Assembly (NCBI GenBank): GCA_021740995.1
Contig: JAIOYR010000001.1
Span: 1-64,000, forward strand
Length of the DNA: 64,000 nt
Direction: 5' to 3'
Origin: Taibaiella sp.
GTDB lineage: Bacteria; Bacteroidota; Bacteroidia; Chitinophagales; Chitinophagaceae
The notes beneath the pieces are model-generated. The model did not search any database and was not told where the DNA came from. It was given only the letters and a program-made list of their open reading frames with translations. The first letter of the stretch is position 1, and each line of letters begins with the position of its first letter. The translations under genes and the position numbers were made by a program. Positions 51,489 through 60,971 of the stretch are shown one piece after another.

Positions 51489-53822
51489 ATGAATAATACG
51501 TTTACAAAGTTATTGTTTTCTATTGCTATTCTTTGCTCTTTTCAGCTACATGCTACCAACTACTGGCAGCAGGTGGATGCAAGTAAAGCCCCCAAAAACT
51601 TACAATGGCAGCATCCTACGCGTTTTCTGGTGTATACGGTAGATGAGGCTACACTGAAATTGCAAATGTGGAACCTGTCGGAGGATCCTGCGGAGGCTCT
51701 CATCATTTCGCTGCCTATGCCCGACGGTTCATACCGGGATTTCAAGGTTTGGCAAACACCGATGATGCCTGCAACACTGGCTGCGCGCTACCCCGATATT
51801 AAGACCTTTACCGGAACGGCAGTAGACAACGGTCTCGTTACTGCCAAGCTGGACTTTACTGTCTATGGCTTTAGTGCCATGATATATGACGGTGACAACA
51901 CTTCGTTCATAGACCCTTACGACAATTATCACGACGGATTTTACATGGTGCATTACCGGCGTGATGAAACCAGAACATTGCCAGAACGAATGCAGTGTGA
52001 GGTAAAAGATGATATAGATGACCAGCCCGGTGGGATGCAGCTGACAACCAATGAAACAGGATTGCCGAAACTAGCTCAAAAGACCTCAAATGGTTATACA
52101 CTGCGCACTTACAGGCTTGCTCTGTGTGCTAATAACTTCTATTGTAAAGCAGCGACAGGGTCGTCAAGCCCCACTATTGCGATGTCTTTATCGAAAATGA
52201 CCACTACCATGAACAGGGTAAACGGGGTGTATAACCGTGAGTTTGCGGTGCAGATGAACTTTGTAGCCAATGAAGATACCCTGATATGGACGCAGGCTAC
52301 CGGTACTATAAATGGCAATGACCCTTTTAATGCTGCAAATAGTAATGGTGCTACCTGTTTGGGTATCAATCAGACTACCTGTACCAACCGCATAGGAAGT
52401 GCTAACTACGATTGCGGGCATGTATTCACCACCGGTGGTGGTGGTATATCCGGTGTGGCCATAGTGTGCAACAACTCTCAAAAGGCCAGAAGTGTAACCG
52501 GCTCTGCCACACCAGTGGGCGATGGTTTTGATATAGACTATGTGGCGCACGAAATGGGTCATCAGTTTGGCTCCAGGCATACCTTCAACAATAATGCGCA
52601 GGGAAGTTGCAATGGCAATGCATCGAATACTTCTGCTTACGAGCCTGCCAGCGGATCTACCATTTTGGCTTATGCAGGTATTTGCTCTCCCGACAATATA
52701 CAAGCCCGTAGTGACGCCTACTTTCATGCTACCAGTCTGGTGCAGATACAGGGCAGGCTTGCCGGATCTCAGGATGTATGTGCCGTGAAAACCGCTACAG
52801 GTAATAAACTGGTTTATCTTGATGCATTCTCTGCTTCTTACAAGATACCCTACAAAACTCCATTTGAGCTGATAGCCCCTACTGCAGTAGATTCTGTGGC
52901 AGATACCCTCGTTTCTTATTGCTGGGAGCAATGGAATCTTGGTGACTTCGGTAAAAAGTTGCAGGAGACTTATTTCAGGGGGCCTATTTTCCGGTCATAC
53001 ACGCCCAAAGCTTATGATCCGATACGGGTATTCCCAAAACTGAGCATGATTTTGTCAGGTAATCTTACCAATGTAACTGCAAGTGGCGGCATGGGTGAAA
53101 AAGCCCCGGATACCACCCGTTTCCTTACTTTTAAACTTACCGTGAGGAATATATTTAACGGCAATGGCTGCTTCCTGTTTCCCGACGATACGATACACTT
53201 AGATGCCATAAGCACCGGAGCTGCAAATGGATACAGAGGATTTAAGGTGACCAGCCAGAATGCGGCAGGTATTGTATATGCCGGAGGCGAGGCACAAACA
53301 ATAACATGGGATGTGGTAGGTACTGATGCCGCTCCTATAAGTGCCGCCAATGTGAAGATATTTATGTCGACAGATGGTGGTAATACGTGGCCATATACGG
53401 TAGGTACATTCCCTAATAACGGTAGTGCATCTATAACGGTGCCCAACCCGCCATCGAGCAGCAGCATGGTGCGGTTTAAGGTAAAGGGTGACGGCAATGT
53501 GTTTTTTAATGTAAATCTGAGGAACATTACTGTGAACCACAATAGCAGTATTCCTACCGGTGTGCAGAGTATAGCTAATCCCCTTGCTGATGCTGTGAAA
53601 GTGTATCCGGTGCCTGCGCGCGATGTGCTGCACATTGTTACTATTTACAGCCATCCACTTCAAGTAACTGTATACAATTCAATGGGGCAGGCTGTATGGA
53701 GCGGCACTGCCAGCGCCAGCAATGATCTGGCAGTAAGCAACTGGGCAAAGGGAGTTTATCACATCCGCTTTACCGATTTTACAAATGGAAGCAGTGCTGT
53801 GAAGTCTGTTGTTGTTGAGTAG
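51489..53822 (+). CDS. Secreted reprolysin-like metalloprotease with T9SS sorting domain (copy 1)
   Basis: A 777-residue exported zinc protease. Order: signal peptide (ending His-Ala-Thr), propeptide-like N-domain (about 25-200), metzincin catalytic domain with His354-Glu-x2-His358-x2-Gly-x2-His364 (in 'VAHEMGHQFGSRHTFN'), and the met-turn region around 'GSTILAYAGICSPDN'. Beta-sandwich modules follow ('TITWDVVGTDAAPISAANVKIF'). Last is a type A T9SS C-terminal domain beginning 'AVKVYPVPARDVLHI' and ending 'GVYHIRFTDF...'. It is probably surface-exposed or released and degrades environmental protein. It is the first of three tandem paralogues. Confidence 0.92.
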   Translation: MNNTFTKLLFSIAILCSFQLHATNYWQQVDASKAPKNLQWQHPTRFLVYTVDEATLKLQMWNLSEDPAEALIISLPMPDGSYRDFKVWQTPMMPATLAARYPDIKTFTGTAVDNGLVTAKLDFTVYGFSAMIYDGDNTSFIDPYDNYHDGFYMVHYRRDETRTLPERMQCEVKDDIDDQPGGMQLTTNETGLPKLAQKTSNGYTLRTYRLALCANNFYCKAATGSSSPTIAMSLSKMTTTMNRVNGVYNREFAVQMNFVANEDTLIWTQATGTINGNDPFNAANSNGATCLGINQTTCTNRIGSANYDCGHVFTTGGGGISGVAIVCNNSQKARSVTGSATPVGDGFDIDYVAHEMGHQFGSRHTFNNNAQGSCNGNASNTSAYEPASGSTILAYAGICSPDNIQARSDAYFHATSLVQIQGRLAGSQDVCAVKTATGNKLVYLDAFSASYKIPYKTPFELIAPTAVDSVADTLVSYCWEQWNLGDFGKKLQETYFRGPIFRSYTPKAYDPIRVFPKLSMILSGNLTNVTASGGMGEKAPDTTRFLTFKLTVRNIFNGNGCFLFPDDTIHLDAISTGAANGYRGFKVTSQNAAGIVYAGGEAQTITWDVVGTDAAPISAANVKIFMSTDGGNTWPYTVGTFPNNGSASITVPNPPSSSSMVRFKVKGDGNVFFNVNLRNITVNHNSSIPTGVQSIANPLADAVKVYPVPARDVLHIVTIYSHPLQVTVYNSMGQAVWSGTASASNDLAVSNWAKGVYHIRFTDFTNGSSAVKSVVVE

Positions 53823-54045
53823 ACTTAAATGCAGAAGATTTCCTGATGAATTAACAAATCTGTATGAGCGCAATGGCACGTTTTTTGTACCAAACTAAGT
53901 AAACACACCAACAGACTGTGTTTTTGTTACAAAACCGCTTGGGTGTTTCGGATATGGTTTTTAGGATGAAAAGGCGTAATTTTATTTTCGTATCTGCATT
54001 TTATAAGGAGTGCTAGCTGATTTTTTATTTATCTAAAACAAAACG

Positions 54046-56328
54046 ATGAAACAATTTTTTCTGAAACTGGTTTTGTGTGCCGGTTTGTTGACCCCTATTG
54101 TTACCAGCGCATCGGAGGTATGGAAGGAAGTGAATCCTGACCGTGCTCCCAAACAATTGCAACTCTTTCAGCCGGAAAAGTACAGAGTATTGGCGCTGGA
54201 TGAGGCTACGTTGCGTATACAGTTTGAAAACTTGTCTACAATCCCTGAGCAGGGAACGGTGATATCGCTCCCAATGCCTGATGGCAGCCGCAGGGACTTC
54301 ATAGTGTGGGAAACACCCATGATGCCGAAAGAGTTGGCTGAGCTTACCCCTGAGATTCGCACCTATACAGCTACAGCGGCAGACGACCCTACGGTAACTG
54401 CAAAACTGGATTTTACGCTTTACGGTTTTCATGCTATGGTATTTGATGGCGATGAAATCGCGTTCATTGATCCTTACGATAATTTTCATGATGGATTCTA
54501 TATGTCTTACTATAAGAAGGATGTATCGAGACCGGAAAGTGCACGCATGAAATGCCTGCTGCACAATGGCGATGAGAAGGGACCGGCCGGCGAAAGTATG
54601 GCCATGCAGGGTAGCGGATTGCCAAAGCTGGCACACAAGACCATTAATGGTTATAATCTGCGTACCTACCGTCTGGCGTTATCCTGCTCTAATCAGTACG
54701 CAAAAGCTGCTACAGGACTTACCGCGCCTACCAAAGCACAGGTCCTGAGCAAAATGACTACATCCATGAACCGGATAAATGGTGTTTATGAGCGGGAGCT
54801 TTCCATAACGATGACCTTTACTGCCAATCAGAATGCTGTGATTTTTATTACATCTGTAGGTGATCCATTCCATGCAATAAATAGCAACGGACCATCTCTG
54901 CTGGATGAAAATCAAGCTCAATGCGATGCGCTTATTGGTGCAGTAAATTACGATATTGGCCATGTGCTCACTACTGCATCGGGCGGTATTGCATCTCTTG
55001 GTAGTGTATGTTCTTTTAGTAAAGCGCAGGGAACAACAGGGAGTCCTTCATCGGTAGTAGGCGACCCATTCGATATAGACTTTGTAGCACACGAAATGGG
55101 ACATCAATTTGGCTCCAATCATACTTTTAATGCTAACTCCGGTAGTTGCAGTGGCAACGGAGAGGCGAGCATGGCTTTTGAGCCCGGAAGTGGTAGCACC
55201 ATTATGGCTTACGCCGGTATCTGCGGCGCCGACAATGTACAGGCAAACAGCGACCCATACTTTCACAGAGCAAGTATAGAAAAAATTATTGCTTATGTAA
55301 ATGCCGGGGGGAATTGTGCAGTAACTAGTCCTACAGGCAATAAGCTGGTTAGTTATGGTTCTTTTGTTACTGCTTATTCTATACCGTATCTTACACCCTT
55401 TGAGCTTACAGCTCCGGTAGCTACAGACTCTATGGGTGATTCTGTAAAGTTGTATGCATGGGAGCAGGCAGACCTTGGAGCATTTAGGAGTTCTTTCGCG
55501 GCTACTACATCAGTAGGCCCAATTTTCAGGTCGTTTAACCCTTCGAAGTCAAACATTCGGGTGTTTCCTAAAATCAGTCTTGTGATGGCCGGTAACCTCA
55601 ACTCTCAGTTTGAAAAGGCACCAACAGTAGCTCGGCCAATGAAATTCAAATGTATATACCGCAACATCAGAAATAACAAAGGTTCTGTAACTATACCTGA
55701 CGATATAGTAACGGTAACAGCGGTAACTACGGGCACGGGAGCAGGTTTTAGGGTGACCAGTCAGGATATGGCAGGTAATGTTTACACCGGTGGTAGTACA
55801 CAAACAATAACATGGGATGTGGTAAATACTACTGCGGCACCAGTAAATGCTGCTAATGTGGATATATATATGTCTGAAAACACCGGTGGCAGCTGGCAGT
55901 ATTTTATTGCTACAGTTCCCAACACAGGGTCGGCAACCGTCACACTCCCCAATCCTGCAGTGAGCAGCTCGGCCTGCAGGTTTAAGGTGAAGGGTGCCAA
56001 TAATGTATTCTTTAACGTAAATAGGGTGAATTTTACGGTTAATAACAATCCATCGTTACCTATAACACCTAGCAGTGCATCAATGCTGTCTGCTGCGGTA
56101 AACAATGTAAACGTATTCCCGGTACCGGCAGAAAACATGTTGCATATTACTGCTAGCCGCTCATCAGATGCTGTTGTGTACAATACACTTGGGCAGATGA
56201 TATGGCGGGGAGCGGTGAGTGGCAAGGCTGATATAGATGTATCTTTATGGGCAAGAGGTGTTTACCACCTACGTCTCACGGATTCTGAAAACGGAACGCA
56301 AGTTGTAAAACAGATTGTGGTACAATAG
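54046..56328 (+). CDS. Secreted reprolysin-like metalloprotease with T9SS sorting domain (copy 2)
   Basis: A 760-residue paralogue of the preceding gene with the same domain order. The zinc site is His349-Glu-x2-His353-x5-His359 ('FVAHEMGHQFGSNHTFN'), followed by 'GSTIMAYAGICGADN'. The beta-sandwich domain includes 'TITWDVVNTTAAPVNAANVDIY', and the T9SS tail starts 'NVNVFPVPAENMLHI'. The signal peptide ends near Thr-Ser-Ala. The ATG is at 54046 with 223 bases of apparently non-coding leader between the genes, so each copy may have its own promoter; a near match TATTTTCG lies at about 53984. Confidence 0.92.
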   Translation: MKQFFLKLVLCAGLLTPIVTSASEVWKEVNPDRAPKQLQLFQPEKYRVLALDEATLRIQFENLSTIPEQGTVISLPMPDGSRRDFIVWETPMMPKELAELTPEIRTYTATAADDPTVTAKLDFTLYGFHAMVFDGDEIAFIDPYDNFHDGFYMSYYKKDVSRPESARMKCLLHNGDEKGPAGESMAMQGSGLPKLAHKTINGYNLRTYRLALSCSNQYAKAATGLTAPTKAQVLSKMTTSMNRINGVYERELSITMTFTANQNAVIFITSVGDPFHAINSNGPSLLDENQAQCDALIGAVNYDIGHVLTTASGGIASLGSVCSFSKAQGTTGSPSSVVGDPFDIDFVAHEMGHQFGSNHTFNANSGSCSGNGEASMAFEPGSGSTIMAYAGICGADNVQANSDPYFHRASIEKIIAYVNAGGNCAVTSPTGNKLVSYGSFVTAYSIPYLTPFELTAPVATDSMGDSVKLYAWEQADLGAFRSSFAATTSVGPIFRSFNPSKSNIRVFPKISLVMAGNLNSQFEKAPTVARPMKFKCIYRNIRNNKGSVTIPDDIVTVTAVTTGTGAGFRVTSQDMAGNVYTGGSTQTITWDVVNTTAAPVNAANVDIYMSENTGGSWQYFIATVPNTGSATVTLPNPAVSSSACRFKVKGANNVFFNVNRVNFTVNNNPSLPITPSSASMLSAAVNNVNVFPVPAENMLHITASRSSDAVVYNTLGQMIWRGAVSGKADIDVSLWARGVYHLRLTDSENGTQVVKQIVVQ

Positions 56329-56361
56329 TTAATACTTATCTACATTATAAATTCATTGTCC

Positions 56362-56403
56362 AAAAAAGCGCATCGATTGTTATAAACATCATGCGCTTTT
56401 TTT
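56362..56403 (+). terminator. Terminator after metalloprotease copy 2
   Basis: A 12-bp stem AAAAAAGCGCAT (56362-56373) / ATGCGCTTTTTT (56391-56402), 17-base loop. The T-run at its right edge continues as TTTATTTTTG. Confidence 0.85.
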
Positions 56404-56461
56404 ATTTTTGTACAACTCATGCAATCTTCTGCATCTGCTGTCTACTCAAAGTAATTGCTAA

Positions 56462-58687
56462 ATGAAAAATAAAATATCGCTTTTAGTGCTGTTATTATCG
56501 TGTTGTATACCTGCGCTATCGCATGCCGGTGTGTGGCAACAGGTAGCAGCGCGCCCTACCCCTACTGGTCAACGTGTGCCTAAGACCTACATGAGCTTCA
56601 GAGCCGATGAGCATGATTTGCGCAGCAGGTTATCGGCAGCGGCAAAAGGTGGAAGTGGTGCGACGATTGAATTGCCCATGCCTGATGGAAGTTTTCGCGT
56701 TTTCCGTACCCGATATACACCCATATTGCCGCCTGAACTGGCGGTAAAGTACCCTGAAATTCAGACGTATACAGCGGTTGCTATAGACAATCCTGGAGTC
56801 ACTGCAAAGCTCGATTTTACCGTGTTCGGGTTTCATGCAATGGTTTTTGATGGTATAAATACTTCGTTTGTAGACCCGGCCAATAATGAGCATGATGGCT
56901 ACTATACCGCACATTATAAAAGAGATGAGGTGCGGGCCGATGAAGGTGCAGGCTGTGTTGCTTTGAATGAAGCTGCCACGTTGGAAACCGCACTACGCAC
57001 TGCCGGAAAGCCACAGCAAAGGGTGCTTAGCGGATATGAGCTGCGCCGATACAGACTGGCACTTTCCTGCACGCACCAGTATGCAGCGGCTGTGACCGGA
57101 AAAGTAGCACCTACCAAGGCGGAAGTGCTGGGTAAAATGACCACAACTATAAACAGAGTAAACGGCATCTATGAACGAGAGGTATCTGTGACAATGATTT
57201 TTGCCGCAAATGAAGACACGCTTATTTTCACATCAGCCGCCACTGATCTGCTTGGCGAATTCAACTCCAGTGCATCTTCACTGCTGGATACAAATCAGAG
57301 ATTGTGCGACCTTTTTATAGGCGATGCCAACTATGATCTGGGGCATGCATTCAGCACAGGAGCGGGCGGATTGTCATCGGTAGGTATTATATGCAAAACA
57401 GGTTCGAAAGCCCAATGTGTGACCGGAAGTGAGACTCCTTTTGGCGATGGGTTTGATGTAGATTATGTGGCTCACGAAATGGGGCATGAATATGGCTCAG
57501 ACCATACATTCAATAATAACCAGTCTGGCGGTTGCTATGCAAACGGAATAGCTGCCAGAGCCTATGAACCCGGCAGTGGCAGTACAATAATGGCGTATGC
57601 CGGCCTATGCTCACCCGATAATATTCAGCCAAATAGTGATGATTATTTTCACTCAGCCACACTGCGGCAGATACAAAACTATATATCGACGGGAGGAAAT
57701 GTATGTGCTGTGAAGGTGCCTACTGATAACAAGCCTCCGGGACTACCTGCATTTACAGCTACCTACTTTGTGCCCGCCCGCACACCTTTTGAACTGACAG
57801 CACCTACCGCAATAGACTCTACCGGAGATTCTATGATCACCTATTGCTGGGAGCAGTATGACCTGGGAGGGTATGGACTTACCCTTACTTCCACCACTAT
57901 TGCCGGGCCGCTATTCAGATCGTATCCGCCGTCAAAATCGCCGGTGCGAACTTTCCCGAATATCAAGTTGCTACGTAGCGGTCTGCTAAGTAATGCAGGT
58001 GTGGACAAAGCATCCGGTGAAAAAATACCGGAAGTATCGCGCGTTCTTACGTTTAAGCTGAGTGCTCGTAGCCTGCACAATAGTTACGGCTGTTTTGTTT
58101 TGCCGGATGATAGTGTTCAGCTCAATGTTATAAATGGTGGTACCGGCTTTACTGTGACCAGCCAGAGTACTCCCGATATTACCTATCAGGGATTCAGTAC
58201 ACAAAAGGTAGAATGGAGTGTTGCCAACACAAAAGATGCGCCCATAAGTGCTGCAAATGTTGATGTTTATCTGTCTCTGGACAGTGGTTATACATGGCCG
58301 CATCATCTGGGTACTTTTCCAAACAATGGATCTGCAAGTATAACTCTGCCCAATCCGGAAACAAATGTTGCCGCTGCGCGTATAAAGGTGAAAGGTGCCA
58401 ACAATGTGTTCTTCAATATCAATAGCAAGGATTTCAGAATAGATCGCAACTTTGATGGCTCTGTGAGGGTATACCCCATACCTGCCAGTAGTATACTGCA
58501 CGTGGTTTCTGATAATACTGCTGCTGTGCAGGCAGAAGTGTACAACATGGTGGGCAGAGTAGAATGGAAGGGTACAATAAATGGTCAGGCAGATTTGCCG
58601 GTATACCGCTGGGCTAGAGGAGTATACATAATGAAACTGATAGACAGCGAGAACCGCAAGACAATCAGGAAGATTGTGGTACAATAG
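56462..58687 (+). CDS. Secreted reprolysin-like metalloprotease with T9SS sorting domain (copy 3)
   Basis: A 741-residue third paralogue. The signal peptide ends near Ser-His-Ala. The zinc site is His338-Glu-x2-His342-x5-His348 ('YVAHEMGHEYGSDHTFN'), then 'GSTIMAYAGLCSPDN'. The beta-sandwich module reads 'KVEWSVANTKDAPISAANVDVY', and the T9SS-type tail begins 'SVRVYPIPASSILHV' and ends 'GVYIMKLIDSEN'. The N-domain is more diverged than in copies 1 and 2, with Arg-rich changes. Separated from copy 2 by a terminator. It converges with the epimerase gene with a 2-base gap, so no terminator of its own is visible. Confidence 0.92.
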   Translation: MKNKISLLVLLLSCCIPALSHAGVWQQVAARPTPTGQRVPKTYMSFRADEHDLRSRLSAAAKGGSGATIELPMPDGSFRVFRTRYTPILPPELAVKYPEIQTYTAVAIDNPGVTAKLDFTVFGFHAMVFDGINTSFVDPANNEHDGYYTAHYKRDEVRADEGAGCVALNEAATLETALRTAGKPQQRVLSGYELRRYRLALSCTHQYAAAVTGKVAPTKAEVLGKMTTTINRVNGIYEREVSVTMIFAANEDTLIFTSAATDLLGEFNSSASSLLDTNQRLCDLFIGDANYDLGHAFSTGAGGLSSVGIICKTGSKAQCVTGSETPFGDGFDVDYVAHEMGHEYGSDHTFNNNQSGGCYANGIAARAYEPGSGSTIMAYAGLCSPDNIQPNSDDYFHSATLRQIQNYISTGGNVCAVKVPTDNKPPGLPAFTATYFVPARTPFELTAPTAIDSTGDSMITYCWEQYDLGGYGLTLTSTTIAGPLFRSYPPSKSPVRTFPNIKLLRSGLLSNAGVDKASGEKIPEVSRVLTFKLSARSLHNSYGCFVLPDDSVQLNVINGGTGFTVTSQSTPDITYQGFSTQKVEWSVANTKDAPISAANVDVYLSLDSGYTWPHHLGTFPNNGSASITLPNPETNVAAARIKVKGANNVFFNINSKDFRIDRNFDGSVRVYPIPASSILHVVSDNTAAVQAEVYNMVGRVEWKGTINGQADLPVYRWARGVYIMKLIDSENRKTIRKIVVQ

Positions 58688-58689
58688 CT

Positions 58690-59610
58690 TTACCGCCCGG
58701 CAATCAGATCTTTTACTGCGCTGCTGCTATCAGCAAAGCGGAATTTGAAACCTGTATCCAGTGTTTTGGCAGCACTCACTGTACAACTTTTCAGAACCTC
58801 GGTACTCATTTCGCCCAGTACCAACTGCAGCAGAAAAGACGGCACGTGAAATGCGAAAACACCTTTGTTTATTGCACTCTTTATATCATTCATCAGGGTG
58901 TTGTTGCTCACCGGTGCAGGTGCCACGGCATTGTATATGCCGTTCATTTGCCCGTTCTCCAGCGCATAAACTATAAGCTCAGCAAGGTCAGTGATGTGTA
59001 TCCAGCTTATTACCTGCATTCCGTTTCCGGGTATGGGCAGCACTCCGAACCTGGTAGGTTTCACAAATTCGGGGAATGCACCACTTTCATTAGCCAGTAC
59101 TATGCCGGTTCTGAGTATTACGGTACGCAGAAAATCAGTTGCCTTTTGTGATTCTTCTTCCCATTGCAGGCTTGTGGTGCCCAGAAAATCAGTTGCAGCA
59201 GGTGCGTTTTCGGTAAAAGGAAGTGCGGGAACACTATCGGCGCCATAGAACCCGATAGCGGAGGATGCAATAAAAGTTTTACAGTTTACAGCATGCTCTC
59301 TTATTTTGGCTACCAGAAAACGGGTGCCATTGACGCGACTGGAGGCTATTTTTCCTTTTTGTTCGGTGGTCCACCGTTTTGCTGCTACGGGCTCTCCTGC
59401 CAAATGCACAATGGCATCGGCTTTTTTCAATGCTTCTACGTCGCATATCTGTAGCTCAGGGTCCCATTGCGCATAGCTGCAGCCTGCCGGAGGCACTTTG
59501 CCGGTAGTGCTACGAGTGAATAGAATAACCTCATACCCCTTGGTTACCAGCGCTTTTGCTAACGCTTTGCCCACTAATCCTGTCCCCCCTGTTATTGCAA
59601 TTGTTTTCAT
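58690..59610 (-). CDS. TIGR01777-type SDR epimerase (YfcH-like)
   Basis: A 306-residue NAD(P)-binding protein of the SulA/YfcH-like (TIGR01777) branch of extended SDRs. The dinucleotide motif 'ITGGTGLVGKALAKAL' begins the protein, 'VHLAGEPVAAKRWT' is the family signature, 'GFYGADS' contains the catalytic Tyr region, and the C-terminal DUF1731 part 'FHVPSFLLQLVLGEMSTEVL' is complete. The substrate is unknown. It converges with metalloprotease copy 3 and starts 82 bases before an inverted repeat on the other side. Confidence 0.93.
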   Translation of the reverse strand: MKTIAITGGTGLVGKALAKALVTKGYEVILFTRSTTGKVPPAGCSYAQWDPELQICDVEALKKADAIVHLAGEPVAAKRWTTEQKGKIASSRVNGTRFLVAKIREHAVNCKTFIASSAIGFYGADSVPALPFTENAPAATDFLGTTSLQWEEESQKATDFLRTVILRTGIVLANESGAFPEFVKPTRFGVLPIPGNGMQVISWIHITDLAELIVYALENGQMNGIYNAVAPAPVSNNTLMNDIKSAINKGVFAFHVPSFLLQLVLGEMSTEVLKSCTVSAAKTLDTGFKFRFADSSSAVKDLIAGR

Positions 59611-59692
59611 CCGTAACGCTCAATCCCCGAAAGTAGTTACAATATTGTCATTGTGTAGGTTACCTGCCCGCTTTAACATTAATTTTTAGTTT

Positions 59693-59710
59693 CAATACAA
59701 TAATGTATTG
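59693..59710. repeat. Inverted repeat upstream of small gene
   Basis: CAATACA-ATAA-TGTATTG, a 7-base-pair inverted repeat between the divergent epimerase and the small gene at 59744. It is a possible operator. Confidence 0.45.
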
Positions 59711-59743
59711 TAATTGTACGTTTTTAGTGAAACCAACTACTCA

Positions 59744-59941
59744 ATGGACAAAACTTTACACAACAAACTTACTTTAAGACAATCCTTCGCCTACATGCCT
59801 GCAGCATCAGCGCCCGGCACTGATGATATTTTCTCTGTGCTGCGCCACGAAAAAAGAATACTGGATGCGCTGGCAGAAGACCTGCTACAGCCAAGACCAG
59901 AAGCAATAAAGAGGATTCTGGAAATGGCGGGTAAAATCTAA
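59744..59941 (+). CDS. Small hypothetical protein (65 aa)
   Basis: A 65-residue acidic/helical protein with no recognisable family. The reading frame begins ten codons upstream of this ATG, but 'MDKTLHNKLTLRQSFAYMP' is the most natural N-terminus. The C-terminal part 'EDLLQPRPEAIKRILEMAGKI' looks like an amphipathic helix pair. The support is length, start, an upstream inverted repeat and the absence of competing genes on this interval, so confidence is moderate. Confidence 0.5.
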   Translation: MDKTLHNKLTLRQSFAYMPAASAPGTDDIFSVLRHEKRILDALAEDLLQPRPEAIKRILEMAGKI

Positions 59942-59960
59942 GGCTTTTTGCTTCTCCGAG

Positions 59961-60767
59961 TTATGGCTTGTAATAAACCATAGCTTTTGGCATAAGTTCT
60001 GTAATGTTTTCGATGCGTTGAGCATCGCTGGGGTGTGTGCTGAGTAATACAGGTGTAGCGCCGCCGGGATTACTGGCCTGCATGCGCTGCCAGAACCCTA
60101 TAGCTGCATTGGGGTTGTAGCCTGCTGTTGCCATTATATACAGCCCTGTTTCATCTGCTTCATTTTCATGTTTGCGGGAAAAGGCTAAGATGCTTGTAGT
60201 AGTACCTACACCATAAGCAGTATTGAACAGCGCCTGTGTCTCCTGTGGTTTTGTAGATAGCAACACCGATGCAGCCAGTCCACCGTATTGTACTAATAGT
60301 TCCTGACTCATGCGCTCATTGCCATGCTTCAGCACCGCATGGGCTATCTCATGTCCAAGAATTACAGCAAGCCCTGAGTCATTCATAGTAAGCGGTAGTA
60401 TGCCAGTATACACCACTATTTTGCCACCCGGCATACACCATGCGTTCACCTCAGGATTGTTTACCAGGTTAAATTCCCATTGAAAATCTTTTATGAGGTT
60501 AGAAAGTCCCTTGGCAGCAAGGTAGTCCTGTACTCCTACGGATAACTTTATGCCCACCCGTTTCACCATCTCAGCTTCAGGAGTACCTGTAATAGGTGGG
60601 TTGGCCGTCATAAAAGTGCTGTATTGCTGGCCTGACAGAGACATTATAGTTGCATCATCTACCAGATTAAGCGTGTTGCGGTCATTGGCGTTCTTCTTGC
60701 ATGACTGGAATACTGAGCCAGTAGTTACCAGGGAAGAAAGAAATATACAGACAAATAGTTTTTTCAT
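59961..60767 (-). CDS. M48-family metallopeptidase (HtpX/BepA-like) lipoprotein
   Basis: An exported zinc protease of about 268 residues. The N-terminus shows a signal with Cys23 (Phe-Gln-Ser-Cys), a probable lipoprotein box though atypical. The zinc motif is His139-Glu140-Ile-Ala-His143 ('ILGHEIAHAVLKHG'), and the third ligand is Glu203 in 'KHENEADETGLYIM'. The preceding 'VNAWCMPGGKIVVYTGIL' is typical of the family. It likely performs periplasmic protein quality control, as BepA does. I chose the ATG at 60767 at the signal peptide. Confidence 0.93.
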   Translation of the reverse strand: MKKLFVCIFLSSLVTTGSVFQSCKKNANDRNTLNLVDDATIMSLSGQQYSTFMTANPPITGTPEAEMVKRVGIKLSVGVQDYLAAKGLSNLIKDFQWEFNLVNNPEVNAWCMPGGKIVVYTGILPLTMNDSGLAVILGHEIAHAVLKHGNERMSQELLVQYGGLAASVLLSTKPQETQALFNTAYGVGTTTSILAFSRKHENEADETGLYIMATAGYNPNAAIGFWQRMQASNPGGATPVLLSTHPSDAQRIENITELMPKAMVYYKP

Positions 60768-60971
60768 GATATCGAAGTTTATGTCAAAATCGAGTTGATA
60801 CACTGCAAAGGTTGGAAAAAATAGGCTAATTAAGTTACATATTCAGTACTTTTCATTGCATAATAACAGTGATTGAGGCAATAAAAAGGTATTGCAGATA
60901 GAATTTAATTTGGTATTTACGGTGTTTCTCCGGCTTGTATGTATAGGTATATTATTGTACTATTGCTTACA

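Noticed and set aside
27040-58687. T9SS machinery (por/gld genes)
   Set aside because: Only cargo proteins with sorting domains are present; none of the secretion apparatus genes were recognised.
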